Assembly: GCA_015061765.1 (NCBI GenBank)
Contig: SUVZ01000059.1
Coordinates: forward strand, 1 to 13,290
Direction of reading: 5' to 3'
DNA: 13,290 nt
Source of the DNA: Lentisphaerota bacterium
Lineage (GTDB): Bacteria; Verrucomicrobiota; Kiritimatiellia; RFP12; UBA1067
Under the pieces are notes generated by a model. It did not search any database. It was not told the DNA's origin and worked only from the letters and a program-made list of their open reading frames with translations. The first letter of the stretch is position 1. Each line of letters opens with the position of its first letter. A program made the translations under genes and the position numbers. This document shows positions 1-6,548 of this stretch, piece by piece.

Positions 1-1066
1 TCCATTCCTGCATAAGCGGAGACCCGAAGGCGCACATGCCCGAAACCAGCACGGGAAACCAATATCTCATCGCCACGCCATGATCCGACACGCGGTTCGC
101 GAACGGCACCGCGACCAGAACGGCCAAGATCGGCATCAGCGGAACCTGATAGTCATCATACGGGAACGGTGCGCTCAACTGGAGAAGAAACACGGCGGTA
201 AAACCCAATCCCGCCATCCATCTCAGACGAAGCGATTCGGCCCGGTCTGCAGGAGCATCTCCGTCAAGGCCGACGCTTTTCCCGATTGCAACCGCAGTGA
301 ACATCACCGCTCCCATAGCCAGATATCCGCGGACAAGACGGCTTACCGCACCGACGGCAAAGAAAGGATCGAATCCTCCTCTTCCTGCATGGTACGCCTG
401 TGCCGCAAGCAATCCCTTCAGCGACTTTGGATCCATCGCAAAGAAGCCGTAGACGAGAAAAAGCCCAAACAGGCCGCCCAACCCAAACCAGAGCCAATGA
501 AGCTGCCGGAAACGCGAGACAAGAAGCCCCATCCCCACTACGCCGAGTATAAGGACAAGCGATATGCGGGTTCCGCTCGCAAACGCAAACGAAACGGCGG
601 AAAGAAAGTTCCATCCGCGGGACAGAAGAAGGAATCCGAGCATCACAAACAGCGTCCCCAACGCATATGTCTTTGGGATGGACGTGAAATACATGTGATA
701 CAGATTGCAGACCAAAAGAGCAAAGACCGTAAGCGAAACCACCCCGCGACGCTCCCTGCCCACCAGCCTTCTGGCGAACGCAATGGACACAAGCACGGAA
801 AAGGCGGAGAAAGCAAGTGTCGCAAGCCGCCCCGAAAGCAAGCCGTGGATTGGCAGGACGGAATACATGTACGGCAGTATCGGACCTTGAGTGAAGAAGA
901 AATCGCGATAGGGAACCTTGCCTTCTCCGACAAGGCGCGCAGCATACAGATACCATCCCTCATCCTGGTTTACACCGCCCCACCAAACCGCAAACACAAC
1001 AGTGAACAGTGCGACAACACCCGCAAGAACCCATGCGCCGAGCATCATGAACTCTTTTCTCTTCAT
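1..1066 (-). CDS. GT39/ArnT-like polytopic membrane glycosyltransferase (3' end cut by window)
   Basis: The frame is open from an ATG at 1066 to the left edge, giving about 355 residues and no stop, so the C-terminus is missing. The protein begins MKRKEF, then has a hydrophobic helix at about residues 9-30. A periplasmic-type loop follows with the acidic pair D35-E36 (NQDEGWYLYAARLVGEGKVP) and YRDFFFTQGP at 53-62. This is the first-loop pattern of GT-C enzymes (family 39, dolichyl-phosphate-mannose protein mannosyltransferase/ArnT-like), where the acidic residue is catalytic. Many further hydrophobic segments follow, and PYDDYQ lies near the visible end. The family transfers a sugar from a polyprenyl-phosphate donor to lipid or protein outside the inner membrane; donor and acceptor cannot be read here. 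It is the last visible gene of the proS operon, starting 11 nt after the DUF58 stop. The Shine-Dalgarno (SD) sequence is weak. Met7 or Met8 are alternative starts, but the basic N-terminus favours 1066. Confidence 0.8.
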   Translation of the reverse strand, partial: MKRKEFMMLGAWVLAGVVALFTVVFAVWWGGVNQDEGWYLYAARLVGEGKVPYRDFFFTQGPILPYMYSVLPIHGLLSGRLATLAFSAFSVLVSIAFARRLVGRERRGVVSLTVFALLVCNLYHMYFTSIPKTYALGTLFVMLGFLLLSRGWNFLSAVSFAFASGTRISLVLILGVVGMGLLVSRFRQLHWLWFGLGGLFGLFLVYGFFAMDPKSLKGLLAAQAYHAGRGGFDPFFAVGAVSRLVRGYLAMGAVMFTAVAIGKSVGLDGDAPADRAESLRLRWMAGLGFTAVFLLQLSAPFPYDDYQVPLMPILAVLVAVPFANRVSDHGVAMRYWFPVLVSGMCAFGSPLMQEW

Positions 1067-1077
1067 CGCCTCAGTCC

Positions 1078-1962
1078 CTATCTTTTGCGTGCCCGTCTCT
1101 GGAACAGGGCGCGGACGGCATTGATGTACGGCTTGTCCGTCGCAAGCTCCATGTGATCTATTCCGCTGCGGTTGAAGGACCGGAGAAGCTCCTCCTCTTC
1201 CTGCGCCGCCTTCTCCGCAAATGCGGCGCGGACATTCCCGTCGGAAGTGTCGACAAGCACAAGCTCTCCGGTCTCAGGGTCCTCAAGTTCCGCGAGGCCT
1301 GCATCAGGGAGTAGCCGTTCGGCGGGGTCGCTAACCGAAACGCACACGACGTCATGGCGACGGGCAACCACGCGGAGAAGCTTCTCGTATCCGGCATCCT
1401 GAAAGTCCGAGACGAGAAACACCACGCACTTGCGCTTCTGGACGCCGTTCAGGAAACGGATCGCGCCTGCAACATCGGTGCCGCCGACTGCCTCATCCTC
1501 GGCGGCGAGCACCTCGCGCACGATCCGCATCACCGGCTGACGACCCTTGCGCGGCGGGATGTACTTCACGATCTTGTCGGAGAAGAGAATCAGGCCGATC
1601 TTGTCCTGGTTCCTGATGGCCGTCAGCGCAAGAAGCGCGGTCACCTCGGCGGCAAGCTCCGCCTTCGAACGCGAAACGCTGCCGTAGGTCTGCGAACCGG
1701 AAATGTCCACAAGGAAAACGACCGTCAGCTCGCGCTCTTCGCTGAAGCGCTTGATGAAAGGCTGTCCGGTGCGGGCGGTCACATTCCAGTCGATCGTGCG
1801 CACGTCATCGCCCGGCACGTACGGACGCACCTCGTCAAACTCCACGCCCTGCCCCTTGAACGTCGAATGGTAGTCTCCGCTCAGCTGATCGTCGATGAGA
1901 CGGTTGGTGAGAATCCTGATCTTCCCCACCTTTGCCATCAGCTCCTTTACGTCAATCGCCAT
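1078..1962 (-). CDS. DUF58 domain protein with von Willebrand A-like fold
   Basis: This is a 294-residue protein. Residues 47-60 carry the DUF58 signature RPYVPGDDVRTIDWN, followed by VTARTG and KRFSEERE. A MIDAS-like DxSxS motif (DISGS, D86/S88/S90) comes next, with GGTD at 160-163 and VSDFQD at 184-189, as expected for a vWA-like fold. There is no signal peptide or membrane helix, so it is probably cytoplasmic. DUF58 proteins usually sit beside a MoxR-type AAA+ ATPase and membrane vWA proteins (the MoxR-DUF58-vWA cluster), acting in chaperone or envelope-related roles whose details are poorly known. No MoxR gene is visible here; the neighbours are aroQ (13 nt upstream) and a membrane glycosyltransferase (11 nt downstream). 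The ATG at 1962 has GAGGA about 11 nt upstream. The family call is firm; the cellular role is not. Confidence 0.9.
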   Translation of the reverse strand: MAIDVKELMAKVGKIRILTNRLIDDQLSGDYHSTFKGQGVEFDEVRPYVPGDDVRTIDWNVTARTGQPFIKRFSEERELTVVFLVDISGSQTYGSVSRSKAELAAEVTALLALTAIRNQDKIGLILFSDKIVKYIPPRKGRQPVMRIVREVLAAEDEAVGGTDVAGAIRFLNGVQKRKCVVFLVSDFQDAGYEKLLRVVARRHDVVCVSVSDPAERLLPDAGLAELEDPETGELVLVDTSDGNVRAAFAEKAAQEEEELLRSFNRSGIDHMELATDKPYINAVRALFQRRARKR

Positions 1963-1975
1963 TTGGTCATCGTCC

Positions 1976-2407
1976 TCACTTCACGTTTTCGGACAGGTAG
2001 CGGATTGCGCGAGCGTACGAATCGAAACCGAATCCCGCAAACGTCGCAAGCGCGGCCGGCTTCACGTACGAGACATGTCGAAACGGTTCGCGCGTCTCAG
2101 GATCTGTGAGATGCACTTCAACCGTTGGCAGTCCCACGGCCTTCAGCGCGTCAAGTATCGCAACGGAAGTGTGCGTATATGCCGCCGCATTGACCACGAG
2201 CCCGTCGAACGTTCCTCGCGCCGCCTGTATGCGGTCAACAAGCACGCCTTCGTGGTTCGTCTGGAACACCTCGACCTCAATGCCGGCATCCCTCGCCGTG
2301 CCTTCGATGAATCTCACCAGATCCGCATAGCTGCGGCTGCCGTAGAGGGCCGGCTCTCGTATTCCGAGCATGTTCAGGTTTGGACCGTTCAGGACTAGTA
2401 TTTTCAT
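1976..2407 (-). CDS. aroQ: 3-dehydroquinate dehydratase, type II
   Basis: AroQ converts 3-dehydroquinate to 3-dehydroshikimate, the third step of the shikimate pathway, in the cytoplasm as a dodecamer. The 143-residue protein has the usual length for type II enzymes. It starts MKILVLNGPNLNMLGIREP, with R17 and Y22 in the places of the catalytic Arg and Tyr. It continues with QTNHEG at 50-54, NAAAYTHTS at 73-81 (N73 and the catalytic His at 79), and VEVHLTDPETREPFRH at 96-111 (E97, H99, R110). The usual NPGAYTHT is NAAAYTHT here, a mild variant. A longer reading frame reaches 2452, but the family N-terminus and a GAGGGG SD 7 nt before the ATG fix the start at 2407. The gene begins 10 nt after the zinc-ribbon gene and ends 13 nt before the DUF58 gene, within the proS operon. 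Confidence 0.96.
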   Translation of the reverse strand: MKILVLNGPNLNMLGIREPALYGSRSYADLVRFIEGTARDAGIEVEVFQTNHEGVLVDRIQAARGTFDGLVVNAAAYTHTSVAILDALKAVGLPTVEVHLTDPETREPFRHVSYVKPAALATFAGFGFDSYARAIRYLSENVK

Positions 2408-2417
2408 CGCTCGCCCC

Positions 2418-2663
2418 TCAGTAGATCTTCTCGTATTCGCCCTTCTGCACACGCTTCAGCGCATGGAACCCCGCACGCTTGGCGCGGTAGTTGAGGTCTG
2501 TCTTCGAATGGCTGAGCGCCGGAGCCTGGATCACGCGCACAATAGGCGCGCCGCAATCCGGACATTCCGTGAGTCTCGCGTCCTTTATCGACTGCGAGAT
2601 CTCGAAGCCGTCGCGGCAGTGCGCACAGCCTTTGTCCCTGGCTTCGTAAACGTACAGCGGCAT
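2418..2663 (-). CDS. FmdB-family small zinc-ribbon protein
   Basis: This is an 81-residue cytoplasmic protein beginning MPLYVYEARDKGC. It has two Cys pairs, C13-x2-C16 and C34-x2-C37 (CPDC), which form a zinc ribbon typical of the FmdB/CxxC_CxxC_SSSS family of putative regulatory proteins. The basic C-terminal tail (about residues 52-81: HSKTDLNYRAKRAGFHALKR) is longer than the ribbon itself and ends in EYEKIY. The ATG lies only 2 nt after the proS stop and lacks a clear SD sequence, so translation is probably coupled to proS. The biochemical role is unknown. FmdB-like proteins are often called regulators of amidase or formamidase genes, but none is present here, so that role should not be assumed. 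Confidence 0.85.
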   Translation of the reverse strand: MPLYVYEARDKGCAHCRDGFEISQSIKDARLTECPDCGAPIVRVIQAPALSHSKTDLNYRAKRAGFHALKRVQKGEYEKIY

Positions 2664-2665
2664 GG

Positions 2666-4381
2666 TCAGGAAAGCGCGGCGATGATTGCATCCGCCGCCT
2701 CTGCGGGTGGAACGACCTTCATCTGCGACTTGTCTTCGCGGCGGCGCTTGATCTCGACGCCGCCCTTGTCGAGTCCCTTGCGTCCGACAACGGCGCGCAC
2801 CGCGAATCCGATGAGGTCCGCATCCTTGAACTTCACGCCGGGACGTTCCGCACGGTCGTCGACGATCACGTCCACTCCCTGCGCCTCGAGCTTGGCCTCG
2901 AGTTCATCCGCAAGCTTCGCGACCTCCTCATCCTCGGGATCGAGGAGATCGATGACCACCTGATACGGCGAGATGGACGCGGGCCAGACAATACCGTCCT
3001 TGTCGTGGCTCTGTTCGATCACGGCCTGAAGCGTGCGGGTGACGCCAACGCCGTAGCAGCCCATGATGCAGAGCTTGTCGTTCGCCTCTTCGTCCTTGTA
3101 GACGGTATTGAACGCCTGCGTGTATTTTGTGCCGAGCTTGAACACCTGCCCGACCTCAATGCCGCGCTTGAGCTCCATGGTCTTGCCGCACTTCGGGCAC
3201 GCGTCACCGGCTCCGCACACGATGAGATCCGCGAAATCAGCCTCCGCAATGGTGACGTCGCGGGTGAAATCGACATCCTTGAGATGGTAGTCGTCCCTGT
3301 TTGCGCCGACGATGCGGCCCTTCGCGCACTTGAGCGAGACGTCCGCCACGATGCGCAGCGACGCATCCGCCGGCTTCACGGGCCCGACAGAACCGGCGTT
3401 GGCCCCCGTCGCTTCGAGAACCATGTCATATCCGGCGAGTTCGACCTTCGCCGCGCCGAGAAAGCGCTTGAGTTTCACGTCATTGACGTCGCGGTCGCCG
3501 GGCACGCACACCATCACGGGCTTGCCGTCCACAGAATATACGAGCGACTTCACGAAGGCCGAACCGGGTGCACCCATGAACGCGGACACCTGTTCGATCG
3601 TCTTCGCGCCGGGCGTGTGAATCTCGGAGTACGCAGGGCAGTCCGGGTCGGCGAGAGGCTCAAACCTGCGTTCTGCACGCTCGAGGTTTGCGGCGTATCC
3701 GCACACGGGGCAGGACGCGATTCCGTCCTCGCCGGCGTCCGCTAGCGCGTGGAACTCGTGGGTCATGCTGTCGCCCATGTCTCCGCCGTCAGCCTGCACC
3801 GGCGTGGCCTTGAGTCCGCAGCGGGCGAAGATGCGCTCATAGGCCTTGTACATGGTCCAGTAGCTCCTGTCCGCACCTTCGGCATCTGTATCGAAGCTGT
3901 ATGCGTCCTTCATGATGAACTCCTTGGAGCGCATAAGGCCGAAACGCGGACGCGTCTCGTCGCGGAACTTCGTCTGGATCTGATAGACGGTGACGGGAAG
4001 CTGGCGGTAGGATGATATCGCGTTCGTCATGAGATCGGTGACCTCCTCCTCGGCGGTCGGCCCCATCGCCATCATGTGCTCGGCACGATCCTTGAGGCGG
4101 AACATGTTCGCGCCCATAGTGTCCCAGCGGCCGGTCTTCTGCCAGAGCTCCGCCGGCTGAAGCGCGGGCATGAGAATCTCAAGCGCACCGGCGGCATCCA
4201 TCTCCTCGCGCACGATGTTCTCGATCTTCCTGAGCGTGCGCACGCCAAGCGGCATGAACGTGAAAAGGCCCGACGCCGTCTTGCGGCAGATTCCCGCCCT
4301 CACAAGCAGCTTGTGCGAATCGATCTCCGCATCCTGCGGATTCTCTCTCAGTGTCTGGATGAATGTCTTGGTCCACTTCAT
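2666..4381 (-). CDS. proS: prolyl-tRNA synthetase, bacterial type with editing domain
   Basis: ProRS charges tRNA-Pro with proline using ATP, in the cytoplasm. The 571-residue length matches the bacterial long form (about 570 residues). The class II core is visible: motif 1 region at about 42-75, the T-A-E loop GPTAEE at 107-112, motif 2 FRDETRPRFGLMRSKEF at 139-155, and motif 3 GCYGVGVTRTLQAVIEQ at 441-457 with the ATP-binding Arg at 449. Between motifs 2 and 3 is an insertion (about 225-395) matching the Ala-tRNA-Pro editing domain, flanked by Cys pairs C224-x2-C227 (followed by GYAANLERAE) and C395-x2-C398. A C-terminal anticodon-binding domain covers about 470-571. It is the first gene of a five-gene operon. 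A -10 box at 4411-4416 leaves a short leader with GGAG about 9 nt before the ATG. No T-box or other long leader is present. Confidence 0.97.
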   Translation of the reverse strand: MKWTKTFIQTLRENPQDAEIDSHKLLVRAGICRKTASGLFTFMPLGVRTLRKIENIVREEMDAAGALEILMPALQPAELWQKTGRWDTMGANMFRLKDRAEHMMAMGPTAEEEVTDLMTNAISSYRQLPVTVYQIQTKFRDETRPRFGLMRSKEFIMKDAYSFDTDAEGADRSYWTMYKAYERIFARCGLKATPVQADGGDMGDSMTHEFHALADAGEDGIASCPVCGYAANLERAERRFEPLADPDCPAYSEIHTPGAKTIEQVSAFMGAPGSAFVKSLVYSVDGKPVMVCVPGDRDVNDVKLKRFLGAAKVELAGYDMVLEATGANAGSVGPVKPADASLRIVADVSLKCAKGRIVGANRDDYHLKDVDFTRDVTIAEADFADLIVCGAGDACPKCGKTMELKRGIEVGQVFKLGTKYTQAFNTVYKDEEANDKLCIMGCYGVGVTRTLQAVIEQSHDKDGIVWPASISPYQVVIDLLDPEDEEVAKLADELEAKLEAQGVDVIVDDRAERPGVKFKDADLIGFAVRAVVGRKGLDKGGVEIKRRREDKSQMKVVPPAEAADAIIAALS

Positions 4382-4409
4382 TTCTTTTACTCCGAAAAAA
4401 CTTTCCTTG

Positions 4410-4419
4410 GATTATACCA
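4410..4419 (-). promoter_or_regulatory. extended -10 promoter of the proS operon
   Basis: Read on the minus strand this is TGGTATAATC: a perfect TATAAT with the TG of an extended -10 one base upstream. The -10 hexamer ends 29 nt before the proS ATG, predicting a leader of roughly 20-25 nt that contains GGAG. No good -35 hexamer is found 16-18 nt upstream, which is normal for extended -10 promoters. The same ten-base word, with A or G at the third position, precedes three other transcription units in this window. Confidence 0.75.
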
Positions 4420-4499
4420 TAATTTAATCCGGAGAAGAGCATCTCGCCTCAAAGCATGAGCGAGAATGACATGCAGAAATCATTGCTTACTAAACGATA

Positions 4500-4523
4500 G
4501 CCGCGTCCGTAAACGGACGCGGC
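4500..4523 (-). terminator. hairpin downstream of the NagB-like gene
   Basis: The 3' part of the 165-bp gap between the NagB-like gene and proS holds a perfect inverted repeat. Arms of 10-11 bp (4500-4510 and 4513-4523, GCCGCGTCCGT and its complement) are separated by AA at 4511-4512. The hairpin begins 23 nt after the stop codon at 4547 on the minus strand. Its position and GC-rich stem fit a transcription terminator or 3'-protective hairpin. The downstream tract (TATCGTTTAGT) is only partly U-rich, so intrinsic termination could be leaky. The rest of the gap (4382-4499) holds the proS leader and promoter, with no other feature seen. Confidence 0.65.
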
Positions 4524-4546
4524 CTCATTCGTTACTGTCGGATCGA

Positions 4547-5491
4547 TCAGTTTGCTTCGGCAACCAACGGGCCTGCAAGCTCCTTGAGGAAGAAAAGCCG
4601 GCCGGGAATGGTCGGAATCCAGCTGGAAGTGACCCAGCGGGACGGTCCGTAGCGTAACGTCATCCAAAGTGACATGCCCTGCCACTGCATGCCGCGGCCC
4701 AAGGCACCATCCGCACCGCCGATTGCATAGTCCGCCTGGAACATTAGGCCGGGCCCCATCGTATTCGCGCGGCAAGGCACAAGCGTCGTGCGACTCTTGA
4801 AGGATGTGATGGCATTCTGCTCGATCGTGAGCGGATGAAGCTGGACTGCGATGCGGTAGGGCTGGGCCTTCCACTCGGCGTCAGTCTTGAACTCTCCTCC
4901 GATCTGCGGCTCCCAGAACGCGATATGGCACATGCGGCCGATACCGTACACAAGCACGAGCTTGGCGCCTTCCTTCTTCAACGCGGCAATCTTCTTGGGA
5001 TAGGTGGGAAGATTCTTCTTCGTTGCGAAATTGCGGTGATCCGGCGGAACCGTGAGATCGCCGAGAGGATTGTAGAATGCCTGCTCCATCGCGTACTGGA
5101 AGGAGGCGTCGCCGACGAGCGTGTTGCCTTTTTTGTCAGCCCATTCATCCATGTTGAAGCACCACACATGCTCGCAGGACACGTTCCATTCCTTAAGGAA
5201 ATACACGGCCCACTTATACATGCCCATAGGTCCGACAGGGAGAATGAACGCGATCTTCTGCCCGGCTTCCTTCGCCTTGCGGATCTCGTTGGCGATCTCA
5301 TGCCCCATCTTTGTGTCGAATTCGGTGAGATCCGTGCATTGTTCGGGCTTGAATCCCTTGTTCCAGAACTTCTGAGGCTTTGTGATATCCTCAGGCTTGT
5401 TCTGACAGCACTTGTCAATCTTCTTCATATCCCACCCTGCAGGATAGAACCCTTCGAGCATGGAACCCTTGACCGTTGACATGAAGTCCAT
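4547..5491 (-). CDS. NagB/glucosamine-6-phosphate deaminase-like protein, divergent active site
   Basis: This is a 314-residue soluble protein of the NagB/RpiA sugar-phosphate isomerase fold. Family landmarks are [12 protein letters not shown] at 83-94 (phosphate-loop region), [10 protein letters not shown] at 108-117 (matching FNMDE, with D115 at the E. coli NagB D72 base), and [14 protein letters not shown] at 182-195 (matching GVGNDGHIAFNEP). His189 and Glu194 match E. coli H143 and E148. The Asp equivalent to D141 is Met187, and the phosphate loop appears about two residues shorter than NagB. It may therefore be a true deaminase variant, an isomerase on another sugar phosphate, or a non-catalytic sensor; sequence alone does not decide. 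NagB itself converts glucosamine-6-phosphate to fructose-6-phosphate and ammonia. The start at 5491 is chosen because AAAGGAAA lies about 8 nt upstream; an in-frame extension to 5533 lacks such a site. The gene is monocistronic, with its own promoter at 5547-5556 and a hairpin after the stop. Confidence 0.75.
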   Translation of the reverse strand: MDFMSTVKGSMLEGFYPAGWDMKKIDKCCQNKPEDITKPQKFWNKGFKPEQCTDLTEFDTKMGHEIANEIRKAKEAGQKIAFILPVGPMGMYKWAVYFLKEWNVSCEHVWCFNMDEWADKKGNTLVGDASFQYAMEQAFYNPLGDLTVPPDHRNFATKKNLPTYPKKIAALKKEGAKLVLVYGIGRMCHIAFWEPQIGGEFKTDAEWKAQPYRIAVQLHPLTIEQNAITSFKSRTTLVPCRANTMGPGLMFQADYAIGGADGALGRGMQWQGMSLWMTLRYGPSRWVTSSWIPTIPGRLFFLKELAGPLVAEAN

Positions 5492-5546
5492 GTTGTATTT
5501 CCTTTCTTTTGATTTGTTTGATGTCAAAATCAACGTAATTGCAGAT

Positions 5547-5556
5547 GATTATATCA
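5547..5556 (-). promoter_or_regulatory. extended -10 promoter of the NagB-like gene
   Basis: On the minus strand this reads TGATATAATC, a TATAAT box with an upstream TG. The predicted mRNA start gives a leader of about 48 nt containing a strong AAAGGAAA ribosome site before the ATG at 5491. A TTGGCA sits upstream at a spacing of only 14 nt, too close for a normal -35 element. Confidence 0.75.
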
Positions 5557-5825
5557 CAATCCACGGATGCCAATCGAAAAAAGTGAAGGAAAATCAGTGC
5601 GTTGTCGACAACTCTTCTTCCTCATGACGTTTTGAAACCGTCTAGAACAAGCAGAACGCGTGGACCTTTTCTGCTCGATCTACATTCCTACACGGCTTAA
5701 AAAAACAAGTCAATGGACGGAGTCATTCAACAACCATCAACTCAAGGCAAGCATCGGTTTCCCTTCGACAAATTCCGTTGCCAAGTCGCACGTCTCTGAA
5801 AACTTGACTCCAAACACGTTCACAT
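5557..5825. other. intergenic region with two palindromes
   Basis: This 269-bp stretch separates the NagB-like promoter from the end of the rsuA/rluB-type gene. It holds a perfect 12-bp palindrome GTTGTCGACAAC at 5601-5612 and a 17-bp near-palindrome GACGTTTTGAAACCGTC at 5626-5642 (one mismatched pair around a central G). These lie about 50-90 bp upstream of the NagB-like -10 box, a place where an activator or distal repressor could bind. A weak 7-bp stem is at 5650-5656/5669-5675 and an A-run at 5696-5702. I see no convincing terminator for the rsuA/rluB-type gene. A 65-codon plus-strand frame here has no family features and overlaps the neighbouring gene's end, so it is not called. Confidence 0.55.
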
Positions 5826-6548
5826 TTACGTCAACATTGCCAGTTCGGCATCGGTGAGGTCGCGCCATTCCCCCGGCTTGAGCCTCTCGTCAAGGCGGAG
5901 TTTCGCGATCTGCACCCGCTTCAGGGACAGGACCACCAGATGCGCGGCGCTGCACATGTAGCGGATCTGGCGCTTGCGCCCCTCCTTCAACTTGAACAGA
6001 AGCAGATGCACGTTGTTCTCCTGCTTGCGCAACACCTCCACCGGAACGGGGCGTGTCACATATCCGTCCGGCATGGTCACTGCCCCCCGGAGAACGGCAA
6101 GCTTGTCATCGCTCCACTTTCCGGCGGCGCGCACGACATACGTCTTCTCATGTTCGTAGCGTGGATGCGTGAGCTTAAGCGCGAGTTCGCCGTCATTCGA
6201 AAGCAGGATCAAACCTTCCGAATCCTTGTCAAGCCTTCCGACAGGGACAAGCCGCTCCTTCACGCGTCCCTTGATCAAATCGACGACAGTCGTACCGCCG
6301 AACGGATCAGACGCGCTCGAAAGCACGCCGACCGGTTTGTACATCATTATCGTACGAGGCTTTTCGACAGAAACCGAGAGCGGACGCCCATCCACCTTGA
6401 TGGCGACCTTCGTCGGATTGAATCTGGCTCCCGGCTCTGTGCAGACGAGCCCGTCAACCGTGACACGCCCTTCCGATATCATGGCGGCGGAATGACGGCG
6501 GGACGCAACGCCGCGATGGGCAAGGATGTTCTGAAGCCGCTCCTCCAT
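5826..6548 (-). CDS. RsuA/RluB-family 16S/23S rRNA pseudouridine synthase
   Basis: This 240-residue cytoplasmic enzyme isomerises a specific rRNA uridine to pseudouridine. An N-terminal S4 RNA-binding domain (about 1-48, RLQNILAHRGVASRRHSAAM) precedes the catalytic domain. KPVGVLSS at 71-78 is followed by the family motif VGRLDKDSEGLILLSNDGEL at 103-122, in which D107 is the catalytic Asp. KEGRKRQIRYMC at 188-199 and LKRVQIAKLRL at 209-219, then LKPGEWRDLT, complete the RsuA/RluB/RluE/RluF pattern. Whether it modifies 16S U516 (RsuA) or a 23S site (RluB/E/F) cannot be decided from motifs; RluB-type is common in this architecture. Its ATG overlaps the mlaD stop by one base (TGATG) and follows a strong GGAGG, so it is the last gene of the mla operon. 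Confidence 0.92.
   Translation of the reverse strand: MEERLQNILAHRGVASRRHSAAMISEGRVTVDGLVCTEPGARFNPTKVAIKVDGRPLSVSVEKPRTIMMYKPVGVLSSASDPFGGTTVVDLIKGRVKERLVPVGRLDKDSEGLILLSNDGELALKLTHPRYEHEKTYVVRAAGKWSDDKLAVLRGAVTMPDGYVTRPVPVEVLRKQENNVHLLLFKLKEGRKRQIRYMCSAAHLVVLSLKRVQIAKLRLDERLKPGEWRDLTDAELAMLT

Noticed and set aside
264..956. Minus-strand open frame of 230 codons in another phase
   Set aside because: It is a shadow frame of the glycosyltransferase gene, which is open in its own phase from 1066 to the window edge. The shadow is Cys/Arg-rich and has no recognisable domain.
80..1156. Long plus-strand open frame (about 358 codons)
   Set aside because: It lies opposite the membrane glycosyltransferase frame. 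It encodes a very basic, low-complexity protein without any family motif, whereas the minus strand gives a clear GT-C pattern.
1354..2109. Plus-strand open frame of 251 codons
   Set aside because: It is antisense to the DUF58 gene and the aroQ end, has no ribosome site and shows no motifs. The minus-strand products are well-known families.
3005..3745. Plus-strand open frame of 246 codons
   Set aside because: It lies entirely antisense to proS, is Arg/His-rich and lacks motifs.
4382..4410. Possible T-box or other riboswitch upstream of proS
   Set aside because: The predicted leader is only about 20-25 nt, far too short for a T-box, and no antiterminator-like sequence is seen.
5660..5857. Small plus-strand frame (65 codons) in the intergenic region
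   Set aside because: It has no SD or promoter, its composition is like non-coding DNA, and it runs into the end of the opposing rRNA pseudouridine synthase gene.
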